In this document: positions 23,333 to 34,049 of the stretch, piece by piece
Position numbering within the stretch: position 1 is the stretch's first letter
Layout of the letters: each line of letters starts with the position of its first letter
Notes under the pieces: generated by a model
What the model saw: the letters and a program-made list of their open reading frames with translations, nothing else
Told to the model about the DNA's origin: nothing
Database searches by the model: none
From: a virus
Strand: one strand, 5' to 3'
Virus record (IMG/VR): IMGVR_UViG_3300008110_004617
Coordinates: 1-64,000 of that record
Length of the DNA stretch: 64,000 nt
Position numbers and translations under genes: made by a program

Positions 23333-26300
23333 ATGCCGATTAATAAAGACCTTAACGTTGCACCATACTTCGATGATTTTGATCTTACGAAGCAGTTTCA
23401 TAGAATTCTGTTCAAGCCTGCATTTGCTGTGCAAGCAAGAGAACTAACTCAACTACAAACGATTTTTCAGAATCAGATAGAACAGTTCGGTGATAATATC
23501 TTTAAAGAAGGATCTATCATCAAAGGTTGTAACTTTACTGAGCTGAAAGACCTAAACTACGTCAAGGTGACCGATAAAGTTGGTTTTGATCCAACTAATT
23601 ATGTTGGCTTTAATGACACCGTAGAAATTGGAGCGACCGAATACGATCGAGACAATTCATTCGAACTCAGAGGTGCGGTATCTGGAGTCACGGCAAGAGT
23701 CATAGCCGGTTCTCGTGGCTTTGAAACGAGAAACCCAGATTTGAACACGTTCTATATAAACTATACATCAACATCATCCGGAAATAAAGTATTCCAGCCC
23801 GGCGAACTTATTAGAATTTTTAAGATAAGCATTGTCGAGATTGGAACTAGTATTAACAGAACTGAAGAAGAAGTAGCGACAATAAACGTCACAACGTTTT
23901 CCGGCGCAGTTGGTAACTCATTTGGTTTAAGATCAGCCCCAGGCATTCTTTTCCAGAAAGGTCACTTTCTATACGCAGAAGAGCAACTCGTCGTAATATC
24001 AAAGTACACTGGTATCCCAGACAATGTTTCCGTTGGATATACTATTGAAGAACGCATAGTGAACTCGTTCCAAGACTCTTCTCTTTTTGATAACGCAAAT
24101 GGATCGACGAACCAAAACGCGCCTGGAGCAGACAGGCTTAAACTTATACCAGTTCTTACAGTTCTTCCTACAAACGTAGCCGACTCCGACACTGCATTTT
24201 TTACTCTTACTCGCTATACGAACGGTAGTCCTATTCTTCTTAGAGACGTATCTCAGTATAACGCGCTAGGTGAAGAAATGGCACGTCGCACATATGAAGA
24301 ATCTGGCGACTACATAGTAAGAGACTTTAATACGAAAGTTATAAGAAGAGACGGAGCGCTAAAGGCTAGTGTTAGCAGCGGCCTAGCATATATAAAGGGT
24401 TATCGTGTTGAAAGCTTAGGAGAAGTAATTCTTAACATAGATGATATTTCAAATACTGCTATTGACCAAAGAACAAACCAAGCGGTATCATTTGATTATG
24501 GTGGTTACTTAAATCTTCTTAGTACTGCATCTTCTGGAGAAGTAACTCTAGGAGACTTCTCAACAGTATCTTTAAGAAACACGTCAAACGCTGCAGCTGG
24601 AACTGCTAGAGTTCGCAACGTAACTAATGACAAGGTGTTCCTGTTTGATATTCGTCTAACTGGTGGAAATAAAATCACTGACATTGAAAGAATACAGGGA
24701 ACGAGTGGGCAATTACGAGTTTCGAATAATTCTGTAATTCAGCAAGCAAGTCAAACATCTATGATATTTGACACCGGCATGACAAGCTTGAAATCTACAA
24801 GCAATATATCGCTGCCTGTAAGAACATCTAGATCATTAACTGGGCAATCAGGAACTTCTATAATTTTATCTCCTGGTATTGGAGAAGATTTCAATTTAGA
24901 CAATGATGATATACTATATGTAGACGATAATAATCTTAAGATAAATGTGCTTAGCACAATTATTTCCGGCGGTAATCTCGTGTTAACACTTGCTAGCAGC
25001 ACAACGGCGGCCGCTACAGTTTATTTTAATAAGAGAATCGTGAGTGCTACTCCTTTCACAAAAGTTTCTACGGATCTTTTTGTAAAATGTACTTTCGCAA
25101 ACACCGATATAAATGATTCTTCAAAGTTTAATCTTGGGTTCCCAGATGTTTACGAGATATCGTCGATTGTAGATTCGTTAAATAATAACGTGACTGACAG
25201 CTTTAGATTAAGAACAAACCAAAAAGATAACTATTACGATCACTCTTACATAGAATTTATACCAGGAAGACCCGCTCCTTCTTCTGGCCTAATGACTGTT
25301 AGCATGAAAGCATTTAAATTAAATGATACTGGAGGACAATACTTCTTCACCGTAAATAGCTACGTTGGATCAGGAGTTCCTAATAATAAGGTTCAGATAT
25401 TTAAAACGAGTGGCGGCAAAACTTTCAATCCGCGTGATTGTATAGATTTTAGACCATATGTTGATCCAAAGAGTGGCGCAAACTACACAAATGCGGCGTT
25501 AATAGGAACGGCACCAACCGTTAGTAGCTCTACAACCGGTGTAAATCTTGCACCAGTATTTACTCTGCCAGGCGGTCGTGAAATACTTACTCCAGCATTT
25601 AGGCAGTTTGCTGAAATTGATTACGAATACTATCTAAATAGAATCGACGCAGTGACTGTAGATTCTTACGGTAAGATAGAAGTAGTAAAGGGAACCGAAG
25701 CCGAAATTGCGGTAGTGCCAAATATAACCGGCGATCATATAAAGATATCGGAAATATACATTCCAGGTATACCTGCTTTAACGCCAGACGAGGCGGCAGC
25801 TCAAAATCAACTCAAGTATTCAGTTAAGTTGACCCCTAAGGGAACTCACAGATATAAGATGAAAGATATTGAGAATATCGAAAAGAAACTTGATAATCTA
25901 GGATATTATGTTCTTTTATCAGCTCTTGAGGCCGATACTCAAAACTTAAATATAACAGACGAGAACGGGCTGTCCAGATTTAAAAATGGTATCGTAGTAG
26001 ATCCATTTAATGACCTTAGTATCGCAAATCTTGAGAACACCGAGTTTAATGCTGCTTTAGACTTTACAGAAAAGTCTCTTATGCCAGCCGTTAAGACATA
26101 TCCGTTGAACCTTAGGTACAATTCATCTTCGTCTGCTTCTTTATTCCCGTCAACATCAGACGCAAAAGTAGCAACACTTCAGAGAAATACAGACGTTGCA
26201 GTTCTTTCGCAACCGTACGCAACGGAATTTAGAAACTGCGTCAGTAATTTTTATAGTTATCTTGGTCAAGGCATACTCAAACCGGAATACGATTCTGCAT

Positions 26301-28771
26301 ATGATACAGTTACAAATCCAGTCAATATAGATATTGATCTAGTAACTCCGTTCCAACAGTTCACAGACGCACTTCAAGAATTTATACCTCTTACGTCAAC
26401 AAACAGCACTATCATTGGCAGCACCCTGATAGATCCAGGAAGACGAAGTGTTATAGGTAGAAGAGGAACTGGGGCTACTTGGGAAGATAGGTGGGAAGAC
26501 ACGACTAGAACCGTCAGTCCTACTGGTGTGCAGGTAATCGAACAGTCAGTTGGTGATTTTGTTACAAACTTTAGCTTTAATCCTTACATGCGTTCCAGAG
26601 CAGTTAGAGTGTATATGGCCGGGCTTCGTCCAAATACCATTCATTACTTCTTCTTTGATAAAGTTGATGTAAATCAATATATCATTCCTGGGAATAGGGT
26701 CGATAATGTAGATACAATACGTAGATTCGGTTCTGCTGGAGATACAGTAACTTCTGATGAAAACGGTGTGGTTCGCGCAATATTCTTACTGCCACCAAAG
26801 ACATTCTTTGTAGGGGATAGAAAGTTAGAAGTAGTTGATGTAGATCAATACGAGTCAATCGAAAGTAGCTCTACATCATATGGTGAAGTAACATACAGAG
26901 CATATAACTTCTCTGTTGAAAAATCTTCGCTTACAGTCTCAACTAGAACTCCTCAATCATTTATAAGTGAAACTACCACTGATAGAACATCTATAAGAAG
27001 AGCTCTACCTCCACCTCCTATTCCTGATCCACCATCGCCAACACCTCCAACTAGACCACCTGCGGTGAGAGGCCGAGGAAAAGATCCTATTGCACAGACA
27101 TTCTTCGTAAAAAGCGGCATGGGTCTTGGATCAAACTCGATATTTGTTTCAAAACTAGATCTTTTCTTTAAGAGAAAGAGCGTCATAAACGGCGTGAATG
27201 TTGAAATACGAGAAGTCATAAACGGTTACCCATCATATACTGTGCTTCCGTTCTCAAGGGTGCATTTAACACCGTCGCAAGTTCTAACTTCAGACGATGC
27301 GTCTGTTGTTACTACCGTAACATTCGAGACTCCTGTAAGACTTGACGTTGAAAAGGAATACGCGTTTGTAGTGTTACCAGATGCTTCAGATCCAGACTAT
27401 CTTATATTCACATCTAAAGTTGGCGGTGTTAACCTAACACCTGGCTCAAACCAAGGACTACCGGTTGTTCAAGACTGGGGTGACGGGGTTCTGTTTACCT
27501 CTACAAACGGAACTGCTTGGTATTCATATCAAGATGAAGATATTAAGTTTGCCCTATATCGTCATAACTTTAATGCTAGTACAGGATCGGTCACTCTTGT
27601 TAATGACGATCACGAGTTCATTAGCTTAAGTTCTACATCGGGTGTCTTTAATACTGGCGAACAAGTATACACCATAGAGTCAAGAGACGGTTCTACTTCA
27701 AACACGGTAGGTGTAACTAGCGGAAATAACTTTATCACTGGTACAAATCTATCAGCCACGTACTCAAGTGGGGATTATATACTCTTAAACGACGGCGTTT
27801 CAAATAAACAGATCTTCAGAGTTAACAGTTCAAACTCTACAGTTATCGTTGCCGATAGTCCGGCATCATTCACAGATAGCCTTGACGCGGTTCCAATTAC
27901 TCTTGGAACTCTAGTTCATTACAATTCCAAGTATCCGGACTTCATAATTCTTGAGGGATCCACCGCAACATCTACAAGAAAGTTTACGTCAAGTGATACG
28001 ATCTATGGATTTGATAGTGAAGCTGAAGCTACTGTGTTAAGTATAGATGACGTTAACTTTAGTTACTTGCAACCTTCTATTACAAGAACAAACAATAGTG
28101 TGACTAGAACAACTCTCAGTGGAACTTTCGTAGACCCAGCGGTTACTACAAATACATATACTAAAGATACGCCATTCAATGATAAGACTGTATTTACTGA
28201 AAAAGGAATGGTCGTATTTAGTAAATCAAATGATATAACAAGAGCAAAGGGTCTTTATTTCACCGTAAACATGTCTAATGGTGAAAATGTAACTTCTACA
28301 CCGTTTATAGACGTAGAGATGGCATCTGTCCTCGCATATCAATACAAGATTACAAATGATCCTGCGACAACTTCAAAATATATATCCAAAACGGTAGAAT
28401 TAGTTGAAAGTCTTGACGCGGAAGATATGCAGATATATGTTACCGCCTATCGTCCAAACGGAACCGATGTTCGAGTGTATATAAAACCACAGGCAGCAGA
28501 AGATCCTAGCGTATTTGAAACTAACAGTTGGATAGAACTAGAATTGACTCAAGGAGTGAATCAGTTCTCATCCGTTAGTAATATAAGAGACTTTAGGGAG
28601 TTTGTGTTTACGGTTCCTAATACTGCAAAAACAAGCGGAGTGCTAACATATACAAACAGCATCTCAACGTTTGAAGGTTACCGCCGTTTTGCGATAAAAA
28701 TAGAACTTCTTTCTGAAGATATTTTTAAAGCGCCTAGGTTGTTGGATTACAGAGGAATAGCACTAACATGA
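23333..28771 (+). CDS. Giant baseplate/fibre-connector structural protein (DUF4815-type N-terminus)
   Basis: A 1812-aa protein. Its start (DLNVAPYFDDFDLTKQFHRILFKPAFAVQARELTQLQTIFQNQIEQFG) is the DUF4815-type N-terminus of large structural proteins in marine T4-like phages. A proline-rich linker at about 1225-1245 (ALPPPPIPDPPSPTPPTRPP) separates the N-terminal mass from C-terminal beta domains with jelly-roll-like repeats. It occupies the place of T4 gp9-gp12 after gp8, so it probably links the baseplate to the fibres. It is the longest gene in the window and overlaps the next by 4 nt. Confidence 0.8.
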   Translation: MPINKDLNVAPYFDDFDLTKQFHRILFKPAFAVQARELTQLQTIFQNQIEQFGDNIFKEGSIIKGCNFTELKDLNYVKVTDKVGFDPTNYVGFNDTVEIGATEYDRDNSFELRGAVSGVTARVIAGSRGFETRNPDLNTFYINYTSTSSGNKVFQPGELIRIFKISIVEIGTSINRTEEEVATINVTTFSGAVGNSFGLRSAPGILFQKGHFLYAEEQLVVISKYTGIPDNVSVGYTIEERIVNSFQDSSLFDNANGSTNQNAPGADRLKLIPVLTVLPTNVADSDTAFFTLTRYTNGSPILLRDVSQYNALGEEMARRTYEESGDYIVRDFNTKVIRRDGALKASVSSGLAYIKGYRVESLGEVILNIDDISNTAIDQRTNQAVSFDYGGYLNLLSTASSGEVTLGDFSTVSLRNTSNAAAGTARVRNVTNDKVFLFDIRLTGGNKITDIERIQGTSGQLRVSNNSVIQQASQTSMIFDTGMTSLKSTSNISLPVRTSRSLTGQSGTSIILSPGIGEDFNLDNDDILYVDDNNLKINVLSTIISGGNLVLTLASSTTAAATVYFNKRIVSATPFTKVSTDLFVKCTFANTDINDSSKFNLGFPDVYEISSIVDSLNNNVTDSFRLRTNQKDNYYDHSYIEFIPGRPAPSSGLMTVSMKAFKLNDTGGQYFFTVNSYVGSGVPNNKVQIFKTSGGKTFNPRDCIDFRPYVDPKSGANYTNAALIGTAPTVSSSTTGVNLAPVFTLPGGREILTPAFRQFAEIDYEYYLNRIDAVTVDSYGKIEVVKGTEAEIAVVPNITGDHIKISEIYIPGIPALTPDEAAAQNQLKYSVKLTPKGTHRYKMKDIENIEKKLDNLGYYVLLSALEADTQNLNITDENGLSRFKNGIVVDPFNDLSIANLENTEFNAALDFTEKSLMPAVKTYPLNLRYNSSSSASLFPSTSDAKVATLQRNTDVAVLSQPYATEFRNCVSNFYSYLGQGILKPEYDSAYDTVTNPVNIDIDLVTPFQQFTDALQEFIPLTSTNSTIIGSTLIDPGRRSVIGRRGTGATWEDRWEDTTRTVSPTGVQVIEQSVGDFVTNFSFNPYMRSRAVRVYMAGLRPNTIHYFFFDKVDVNQYIIPGNRVDNVDTIRRFGSAGDTVTSDENGVVRAIFLLPPKTFFVGDRKLEVVDVDQYESIESSSTSYGEVTYRAYNFSVEKSSLTVSTRTPQSFISETTTDRTSIRRALPPPPIPDPPSPTPPTRPPAVRGRGKDPIAQTFFVKSGMGLGSNSIFVSKLDLFFKRKSVINGVNVEIREVINGYPSYTVLPFSRVHLTPSQVLTSDDASVVTTVTFETPVRLDVEKEYAFVVLPDASDPDYLIFTSKVGGVNLTPGSNQGLPVVQDWGDGVLFTSTNGTAWYSYQDEDIKFALYRHNFNASTGSVTLVNDDHEFISLSSTSGVFNTGEQVYTIESRDGSTSNTVGVTSGNNFITGTNLSATYSSGDYILLNDGVSNKQIFRVNSSNSTVIVADSPASFTDSLDAVPITLGTLVHYNSKYPDFIILEGSTATSTRKFTSSDTIYGFDSEAEATVLSIDDVNFSYLQPSITRTNNSVTRTTLSGTFVDPAVTTNTYTKDTPFNDKTVFTEKGMVVFSKSNDITRAKGLYFTVNMSNGENVTSTPFIDVEMASVLAYQYKITNDPATTSKYISKTVELVESLDAEDMQIYVTAYRPNGTDVRVYIKPQAAEDPSVFETNSWIELELTQGVNQFSSVSNIRDFREFVFTVPNTAKTSGVLTYTNSISTFEGYRRFAIKIELLSEDIFKAPRLLDYRGIALT

Positions 28772-28944
28772 TTAGAGACAATTCATCAAAAGCGTTAGTC
28801 AATAACGACGTGTCAGCTCTTAATAAATACAAGATAGAAAGAGATAAGCTAAGACAGTACGATCGTCTTTGCCAGGATGTAGTAGCAATAAAAAAGACTC
28901 TCTCTCTTCTCTGTGAGAGACTAGACATAAAAGATGGTATTTAA
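28768..28944 (+). CDS. Small helical protein between baseplate and fibre genes
   Basis: A 58-aa ORF with an ATGA overlap with the giant structural gene and a stop 3 nt before the next ATG. The sequence MIRDNSSKALVNNDVSAL continues with the helical NKYKIERDKLRQYDRL and an end at KDGI; it looks coiled-coil. Similar short proteins follow large structural genes in related phages. Function unknown; coupling suggests an assembly or accessory role. Confidence 0.7.
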   Translation: MIRDNSSKALVNNDVSALNKYKIERDKLRQYDRLCQDVVAIKKTLSLLCERLDIKDGI

Positions 28945-28947
28945 GAA

Positions 28948-30231
28948 ATGGCAAAACCAGGTTTAACACAGGTCACTACCGCGCAAACTTTCCAAGCGTG
29001 GTTAGATAAGACGAATGATATTGTGGATATTTTTAAGACCGATGCGGTAACAGCTTCTGCTCTAGGTGACACTACTACAGGTAACGCAACTCTTGTAGGT
29101 TCATTCACCGCCAATACGGTAATAGCGTTTAATACATTAAGAACTGATGCTATTTCCCCAAAGGCTGGGTCAACTTCAATATCTGCTTCGGCTCCGATAA
29201 ACATAACAGATTCGACTCAAGTTCTTCAAACTCTTACGAGTACAGCCGGACCTAGAGTAAACTTTTCTTCATCTTCTAATATATGGCAAACAGGATTTGA
29301 AGACACCGCAACCAACAACTTTATCATTGATATTGGCGGCGGGGCTGCAAAGTTAAGACTAACAACGGCAGGTGATCTCAGTGTTGCCGGTAGTATAACT
29401 TCTGGAAACGGCGGCTTTGTTGGAAATCTTACTGGTAATGCTGACACTGTAACAAATGGCGTGTACACGGTTGGAAATCAGACAATAGCCGGTGTGAAAA
29501 CATTTAGTAGCAACATTGTAGGAAATCTTACTGGTAACGCATCCACTGCAACTACCGCTGGGGCATGGACAACCGCGAGAACTCTTACGCTTGGTGGCGA
29601 TTTAACTGGTAACGTTAGTATCAAAGGTGATCAGAACGTTACATTGACCGCAACGATAAGTGGAGGCGCCGCTAGCACCGCCGATTCGTGGACAACCGCA
29701 AGAACTCTTACACTTGGTGGCGATTTATCTGGTAGTGTTAGTATCAAAGGTGATCAGAACGTTACATTAACCGCAACCGTAGCACCGAACAGTGTTGCTC
29801 TTGGAACGGATACAACTGGTAACTACGTTGCAGGATTAACACAGGGTAACGGTATTTCTATAGGAGGTACTGCCGGTGAAGGTTGGTCGCCGACTGTTAG
29901 CATGTCTGGGTCATACACCGGAACATTTACTGCTTCTGGTGACATTACGGCCTTTTCTGATATAAGAACAAAGAAAAACGTTTTAACTATAGAAAACGCT
30001 CTTGAAAAAACTCTAGCTTTAAGAGGAGTCACGTTTTCTAGAATAGATGACGAAGAAGAAACGCGAAAAATTGGTTTAATCGCGCAAGAAGTTGAATTGG
30101 TGTTACCAGAAGCAGTTGTTACAAATGAAGACGGGTTTAAAACTCTTGCTTACGGTAATATAGTCGGTCTTCTTATTGAGGCAGTCAAAGAACTCCAAGC
30201 AGAGATAAAGGCAATTAAAAACGTTAGTTAA
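28948..30231 (+). CDS. Tail fibre protein with intact C-terminal S74 intramolecular chaperone
   Basis: A 427-aa fibre. The shaft contains repeats (TTARTLTLGGDLTGNVSIKG recurs almost exactly about 45 residues later, and GNLTGNA occurs twice). The C-terminus is a peptidase S74 / endosialidase chaperone: the self-cleavage site should lie before S337 (F-S337-D-IRTKKNV), followed by GVTFSRIDDEEETRKIGLIAQEVELVLPEAV and GNIVGLLIEAVKELQAEIKA. S74 domains trimerise the fibre and then cut themselves off. This is the only one of three S74 copies in the window that is in frame with its shaft. Confidence 0.87.
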   Translation: MAKPGLTQVTTAQTFQAWLDKTNDIVDIFKTDAVTASALGDTTTGNATLVGSFTANTVIAFNTLRTDAISPKAGSTSISASAPINITDSTQVLQTLTSTAGPRVNFSSSSNIWQTGFEDTATNNFIIDIGGGAAKLRLTTAGDLSVAGSITSGNGGFVGNLTGNADTVTNGVYTVGNQTIAGVKTFSSNIVGNLTGNASTATTAGAWTTARTLTLGGDLTGNVSIKGDQNVTLTATISGGAASTADSWTTARTLTLGGDLSGSVSIKGDQNVTLTATVAPNSVALGTDTTGNYVAGLTQGNGISIGGTAGEGWSPTVSMSGSYTGTFTASGDITAFSDIRTKKNVLTIENALEKTLALRGVTFSRIDDEEETRKIGLIAQEVELVLPEAVVTNEDGFKTLAYGNIVGLLIEAVKELQAEIKAIKNVS

Positions 30232-30330
30232 AACTGTTTGGCGATGTGTTATAATTAGAGAGTAGGTGTATCTATATAATGCTTACCATATAACAACCGC
30301 AAGACAAACATAATGTTTTTATGTCTTCGA

Positions 30331-30338
30331 TATAAATA
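30331..30338 (+). promoter_or_regulatory. T4-type late promoter octamer for fibre module 1
   Basis: Exact TATAAATA 22 nt before the ATG at 30361. The 129-nt gap also holds an imperfect hairpin (about 30301-30327) just upstream. Confidence 0.75.
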
Positions 30339-30360
30339 AAAGAAAAAGAGGTTTCTTTCT

Positions 30361-33300
30361 ATGTCTAAAATATCAGAACTTGGTAGGATTACTGGCAGTC
30401 TCACAAAATCCAAAGATTTGTTTGTTACTGTTAGTCTAGATCAAGGCGACGATGGAACAAAGACTCTTACTCGCGCCGAGTTAGTAAATGCGGTTCAGCA
30501 AGAAATTTTCGATACGATCAAGATCGATGGCGGCGATTACATTCAAAATATTCCGTTGAATAATGTAACTATCGACGATTCTGCGGTGCAAGATTCTACA
30601 ATACAAGATTCTATAATCGATGATTCCGTTATTAACAATCCAAACATAAATGTAGACACAGAATTCACACCTAGCATCTCCGGCGACGACTATTTTTATC
30701 TAAAGGATATATCTTTAGGTGAAACCGTCGCGATGTCGTATTCGCAATTATATGACGAAATTTCAAAATCTGTAAAAAAAGCAAAAAAGATATATGTTAG
30801 CGTTGATGGGAACGATAACAATCCCGGAAGCTATATGCAGCCTGTTGCCACGCTAGAAAAAGCGGTACAGATGGCTAACGCCGCGTCCTTAACAGTACCA
30901 ACTGATATACTAGGAAGAAAATTAGTACACATTTCAGTAAATCCTGGATCGTACTATACAAACGGAGAGCTGTCTCTTCCTGATTGGTGTTCCGTAACTT
31001 CATCTTCTGGTCAGTATACAACAAACATAGTTATGAACAATGGATACGAATCAAAGAATTGCTTTCTTCTTGGTTCTGGTTGCTATGTGCAAGGTTTTTC
31101 TTTCTTTAACTTTAAAGTAGATAACTTCGACGATCCTACTGGCGGTTTTGCCTTTGCATTTAGACCAGGCGTAAAAATTACAAGATCTCCTTACCTCAGA
31201 GACTGTAGCCAAATATCAAATTATTTCGAAAGAGATATACCCCCTCTCTTAAATCCTTTCAATAGTAGAGGAACTATCGACGATCTTGGGTACGAATTAA
31301 CTATTTCGAATGTTTCGCCGAGTGCGAGCAAGTTTGAAGTTGGTGATAGAATAGAGACTAGTAACGGTGTTGCTGGTGTCATATCCAGAATAGCAGAAAT
31401 CGGCAGTGGTACCATCTATGTTAGAAATAACACAGGTCTTTTTGAATCAAACACTTCTATAACAACATCATCTGGCGGAACTGCGACGATTACAGATGTT
31501 GGGGAAGAAGATTATCCAAATAAAGACGTTGGGCGTGGCGGTGGTATGATACTCGCGGATCGCGCTCACGTCGATCAAGATTCGTTATTCCCATACATAC
31601 TTGCGTTCGGCGCAACACCAAGAACTCAAAACGGTATTGGATATGTTGCGAAGAACGGCGCAGGCATTAACGGTATCAGCTCTCTATCGATCTTTTCAAG
31701 ATGCTCTTTCTACGCCCTAAACGGTGGACAGATTACTCTAAACAACTCTGGAACACAGTTTGGCGATATATCTATGAGAGCAAAGGGTTCTACACCGGTT
31801 TTCAATCCTTATCAGACTTCAGTTTTACTATCTTCAAATACGGTTTTAGCTGACACTCTTACAAACAGCGCAAATACAATCATAGATGACTTAATAGATA
31901 ACTACATTACCGCCAATACATCAGTTGGTGGTTTAGGTCTTCAAACTTATAACTCAACAAAATGCGAAAGAGACGTTGGGTATATTCTAGAAGGAGTCGG
32001 ATACGATCTTGCTCTCGGAACGAACTATTGGTCCATCGTAAACGGCATCGCGTACAGAAGAGCAGAATCAGAAATCGTTGTGGATGAACAACTCGTCGAA
32101 ACATCCGGCGCAATTGAATATCTTAAGACCACCGTCGCCGAGCTGTTAGAAGAAAGCCCAGAGAGCGTAACTCGAACAGACGATTCTTTCGATGAAATTA
32201 TAGACATTCTAGAAAACGGCATAGCTTCTGCAGATGCGCTCGTATTCTCAAGCACAGGAAACACAAACTTTAATAAAGCAAGACTCTTGCTAATTGCAAA
32301 TAGAACACTTATCAGAAACAGAGTAATAAGCTATATTAACACCACGTATCCGGCATTAGTATACGACGAAACATTATGCAGCAGGGATACAGGGTTTATC
32401 GTTGACGCGTTAACACACGATCTTAACTATAACAGTAACATAGCTACGATAGTAAATGCTGACGCGTATTTCACAAACGCAGTTAGCACGCTGCCAGTTG
32501 ACCAAAGAGCTCCTACTGCAGACGCAATTAGATTCTTAGGTACGATTTGTTCTTCAATTATGTTGGGCACTCTTAGCGGTCAATCAACCGCTTCGGGCAT
32601 CGCGACACAGGCTGAAGCAAACAGATGTATAGAACTAACAGGCATAATAGAAAGAGTGATATCTAAGAACAGTCTTCAAGAACTTCCTGGTGCTCAAGAG
32701 CCAGATCTTTCATGGGTTAGCACAGTTTATAAAAATAGCAAGGAACTAATTGAAAAGAACGTAAAGAAGTTAAAGAAGCTAACGGTTGCGTTTGTTAACT
32801 CTGAATACAACTTCATAGATGACAATTTAACTCGAAGAGATGCGCGAAATCTCATAACATCAATAGCGAACGATTTTAAACTTGGAAGACAAACAGGAAC
32901 TAGAATATTTACAGCCGGATTGTTTAACTTCCAAGGTAAGCACGTGTTTTCAGTATTCAACCCAAACACGGTTGGATTAAATTACATCGGAAGTTATGCT
33001 TCTACTTCTGCGGTTAGTGCGACCACCGTCAATGTTAATGATGCCATCATAGTATACTCGTCACCATCTAACTTGTATGCAGGTACGGTTTACTATTCAA
33101 ACGGTTCTGCCTGGGTTTCAGATGGAGCGAATGACGTCGATCTATTAAATGCCTTCACTGGATCGTTTAATCACATAAGAACGTATATTAAAAACAACAT
33201 CACAACATCGGTAGCAAACGAAACTATGCTAGACGGATTGATAGACGACGTATTGATTGCCAGTGTAAGAAATCCTAGCGTTATTAATTTTGGAAGTCTC

Positions 33301-33585
33301 GTTGAAAGTCTTTCGCATCAATTCAACCTTGCATCAGCCGGTGTTAACATAAATGCGCTTCCACTAAACTTTAGAAGACTAGGTGCGCCGATTTCAGCAT
33401 CTGCTTCTGTATCTCAAGAAGATGGTGGACGAGTAAGATGGTCCGGTGCAGACGAATTAAATAACCAATACTTCGCAAGAGGTCTTAAAATCAATGGTAG
33501 AACCGGTCGCCTTGAAGGAAGACCGTTTACATCTTCAGTTAGAAAACTAGCTCGTAGGGCTTCAAATAGTAGGGCAATCTTATGA
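30361..33585 (+). CDS. Large beta-helix tail fibre/structural protein, module 1
   Basis: A 1074-aa protein. Residues about 75-100 hold pentapeptide-like strands (DDSAVQDSTIQDSIIDDSVINNPNI). From about 140 it starts a right-handed beta-helix of the pectate-lyase-like type (IYVSVDGNDNNPGSYMQPVATLEKAVQMA), with FLLGSGCYVQGFSFFNFKVDN, GGFAFAFRPGVKITRSPYLRDC, GIGYVAKNGAGINGIS and ALNGGQITLNNSGTQFGD. The same blocks recur in the 540-aa protein at 56566, and both end alike (ARGLKINGRTGRLEGRPF; IGGMKIDADTGELTGPPF). Between them this copy has about 500 extra residues. Glycan recognition is possible; no catalytic residues are claimed. Confidence 0.78.
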   Translation: MSKISELGRITGSLTKSKDLFVTVSLDQGDDGTKTLTRAELVNAVQQEIFDTIKIDGGDYIQNIPLNNVTIDDSAVQDSTIQDSIIDDSVINNPNINVDTEFTPSISGDDYFYLKDISLGETVAMSYSQLYDEISKSVKKAKKIYVSVDGNDNNPGSYMQPVATLEKAVQMANAASLTVPTDILGRKLVHISVNPGSYYTNGELSLPDWCSVTSSSGQYTTNIVMNNGYESKNCFLLGSGCYVQGFSFFNFKVDNFDDPTGGFAFAFRPGVKITRSPYLRDCSQISNYFERDIPPLLNPFNSRGTIDDLGYELTISNVSPSASKFEVGDRIETSNGVAGVISRIAEIGSGTIYVRNNTGLFESNTSITTSSGGTATITDVGEEDYPNKDVGRGGGMILADRAHVDQDSLFPYILAFGATPRTQNGIGYVAKNGAGINGISSLSIFSRCSFYALNGGQITLNNSGTQFGDISMRAKGSTPVFNPYQTSVLLSSNTVLADTLTNSANTIIDDLIDNYITANTSVGGLGLQTYNSTKCERDVGYILEGVGYDLALGTNYWSIVNGIAYRRAESEIVVDEQLVETSGAIEYLKTTVAELLEESPESVTRTDDSFDEIIDILENGIASADALVFSSTGNTNFNKARLLLIANRTLIRNRVISYINTTYPALVYDETLCSRDTGFIVDALTHDLNYNSNIATIVNADAYFTNAVSTLPVDQRAPTADAIRFLGTICSSIMLGTLSGQSTASGIATQAEANRCIELTGIIERVISKNSLQELPGAQEPDLSWVSTVYKNSKELIEKNVKKLKKLTVAFVNSEYNFIDDNLTRRDARNLITSIANDFKLGRQTGTRIFTAGLFNFQGKHVFSVFNPNTVGLNYIGSYASTSAVSATTVNVNDAIIVYSSPSNLYAGTVYYSNGSAWVSDGANDVDLLNAFTGSFNHIRTYIKNNITTSVANETMLDGLIDDVLIASVRNPSVINFGSLVESLSHQFNLASAGVNINALPLNFRRLGAPISASASVSQEDGGRVRWSGADELNNQYFARGLKINGRTGRLEGRPFTSSVRKLARRASNSRAIL

Positions 33586-34046
33586 CAGCAAACACTGTAA
33601 TCACGACAGTTAGAACATCGCAGTCTCCGGACGCAAAACCAGTAGCAGTAAATAAAACGCTAACAACAAATTTTGTTGAAATTATTTCAGTGCCTGATTT
33701 TGAAGTACCAGAACTTGTGTTTGGTGGTAGCTTTATAACCGCGCCTGGTGTAGCAGAAGTTATATCTCCACTTATGATTTCAAATAAAACACCAAATACC
33801 GTGTATGTAGATCTTCAGATATATCGTCTATATGATTACTCTACAGATCCAGTCACATCCGTCACTGGCACATTTTCTCTAGCAACAAACATACCAATTC
33901 CAGGATACGACGTGCTTCCGTTTCCACTCAATGGACAGTTCTTCTATAATGGAGATCTTCTTGAGGCGAAGGCGAGTACAAACGATGCTATAGACATTAC
34001 ATTATCGTTTACACTTGGGCAAGCAGAAGAATACTTGGAGGATTGA
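33582..34046 (+). CDS. 154-aa structural protein, module 1
   Basis: A 154-aa beta-rich protein starting in an ATGA overlap with the beta-helix gene. It occupies the same place and has the same length as the protein at 58191. The similarity is weak but shares an order of features (an early PDF..P segment, a middle PL/PI..N...V segment, then a GD/NGD.L segment). Probably a fibre-associated or joint protein; function not known. Confidence 0.65.
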   Translation: MTANTVITTVRTSQSPDAKPVAVNKTLTTNFVEIISVPDFEVPELVFGGSFITAPGVAEVISPLMISNKTPNTVYVDLQIYRLYDYSTDPVTSVTGTFSLATNIPIPGYDVLPFPLNGQFFYNGDLLEAKASTNDAIDITLSFTLGQAEEYLED

Positions 34047-34049
34047 TAT

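Noticed and set aside
30244-30280. TATAAT-like sequences before the fibre gene at 30361 as sigma70 promoters
   Set aside because: No -35 element at a suitable distance; the exact late octamer at 30331 is a better explanation.
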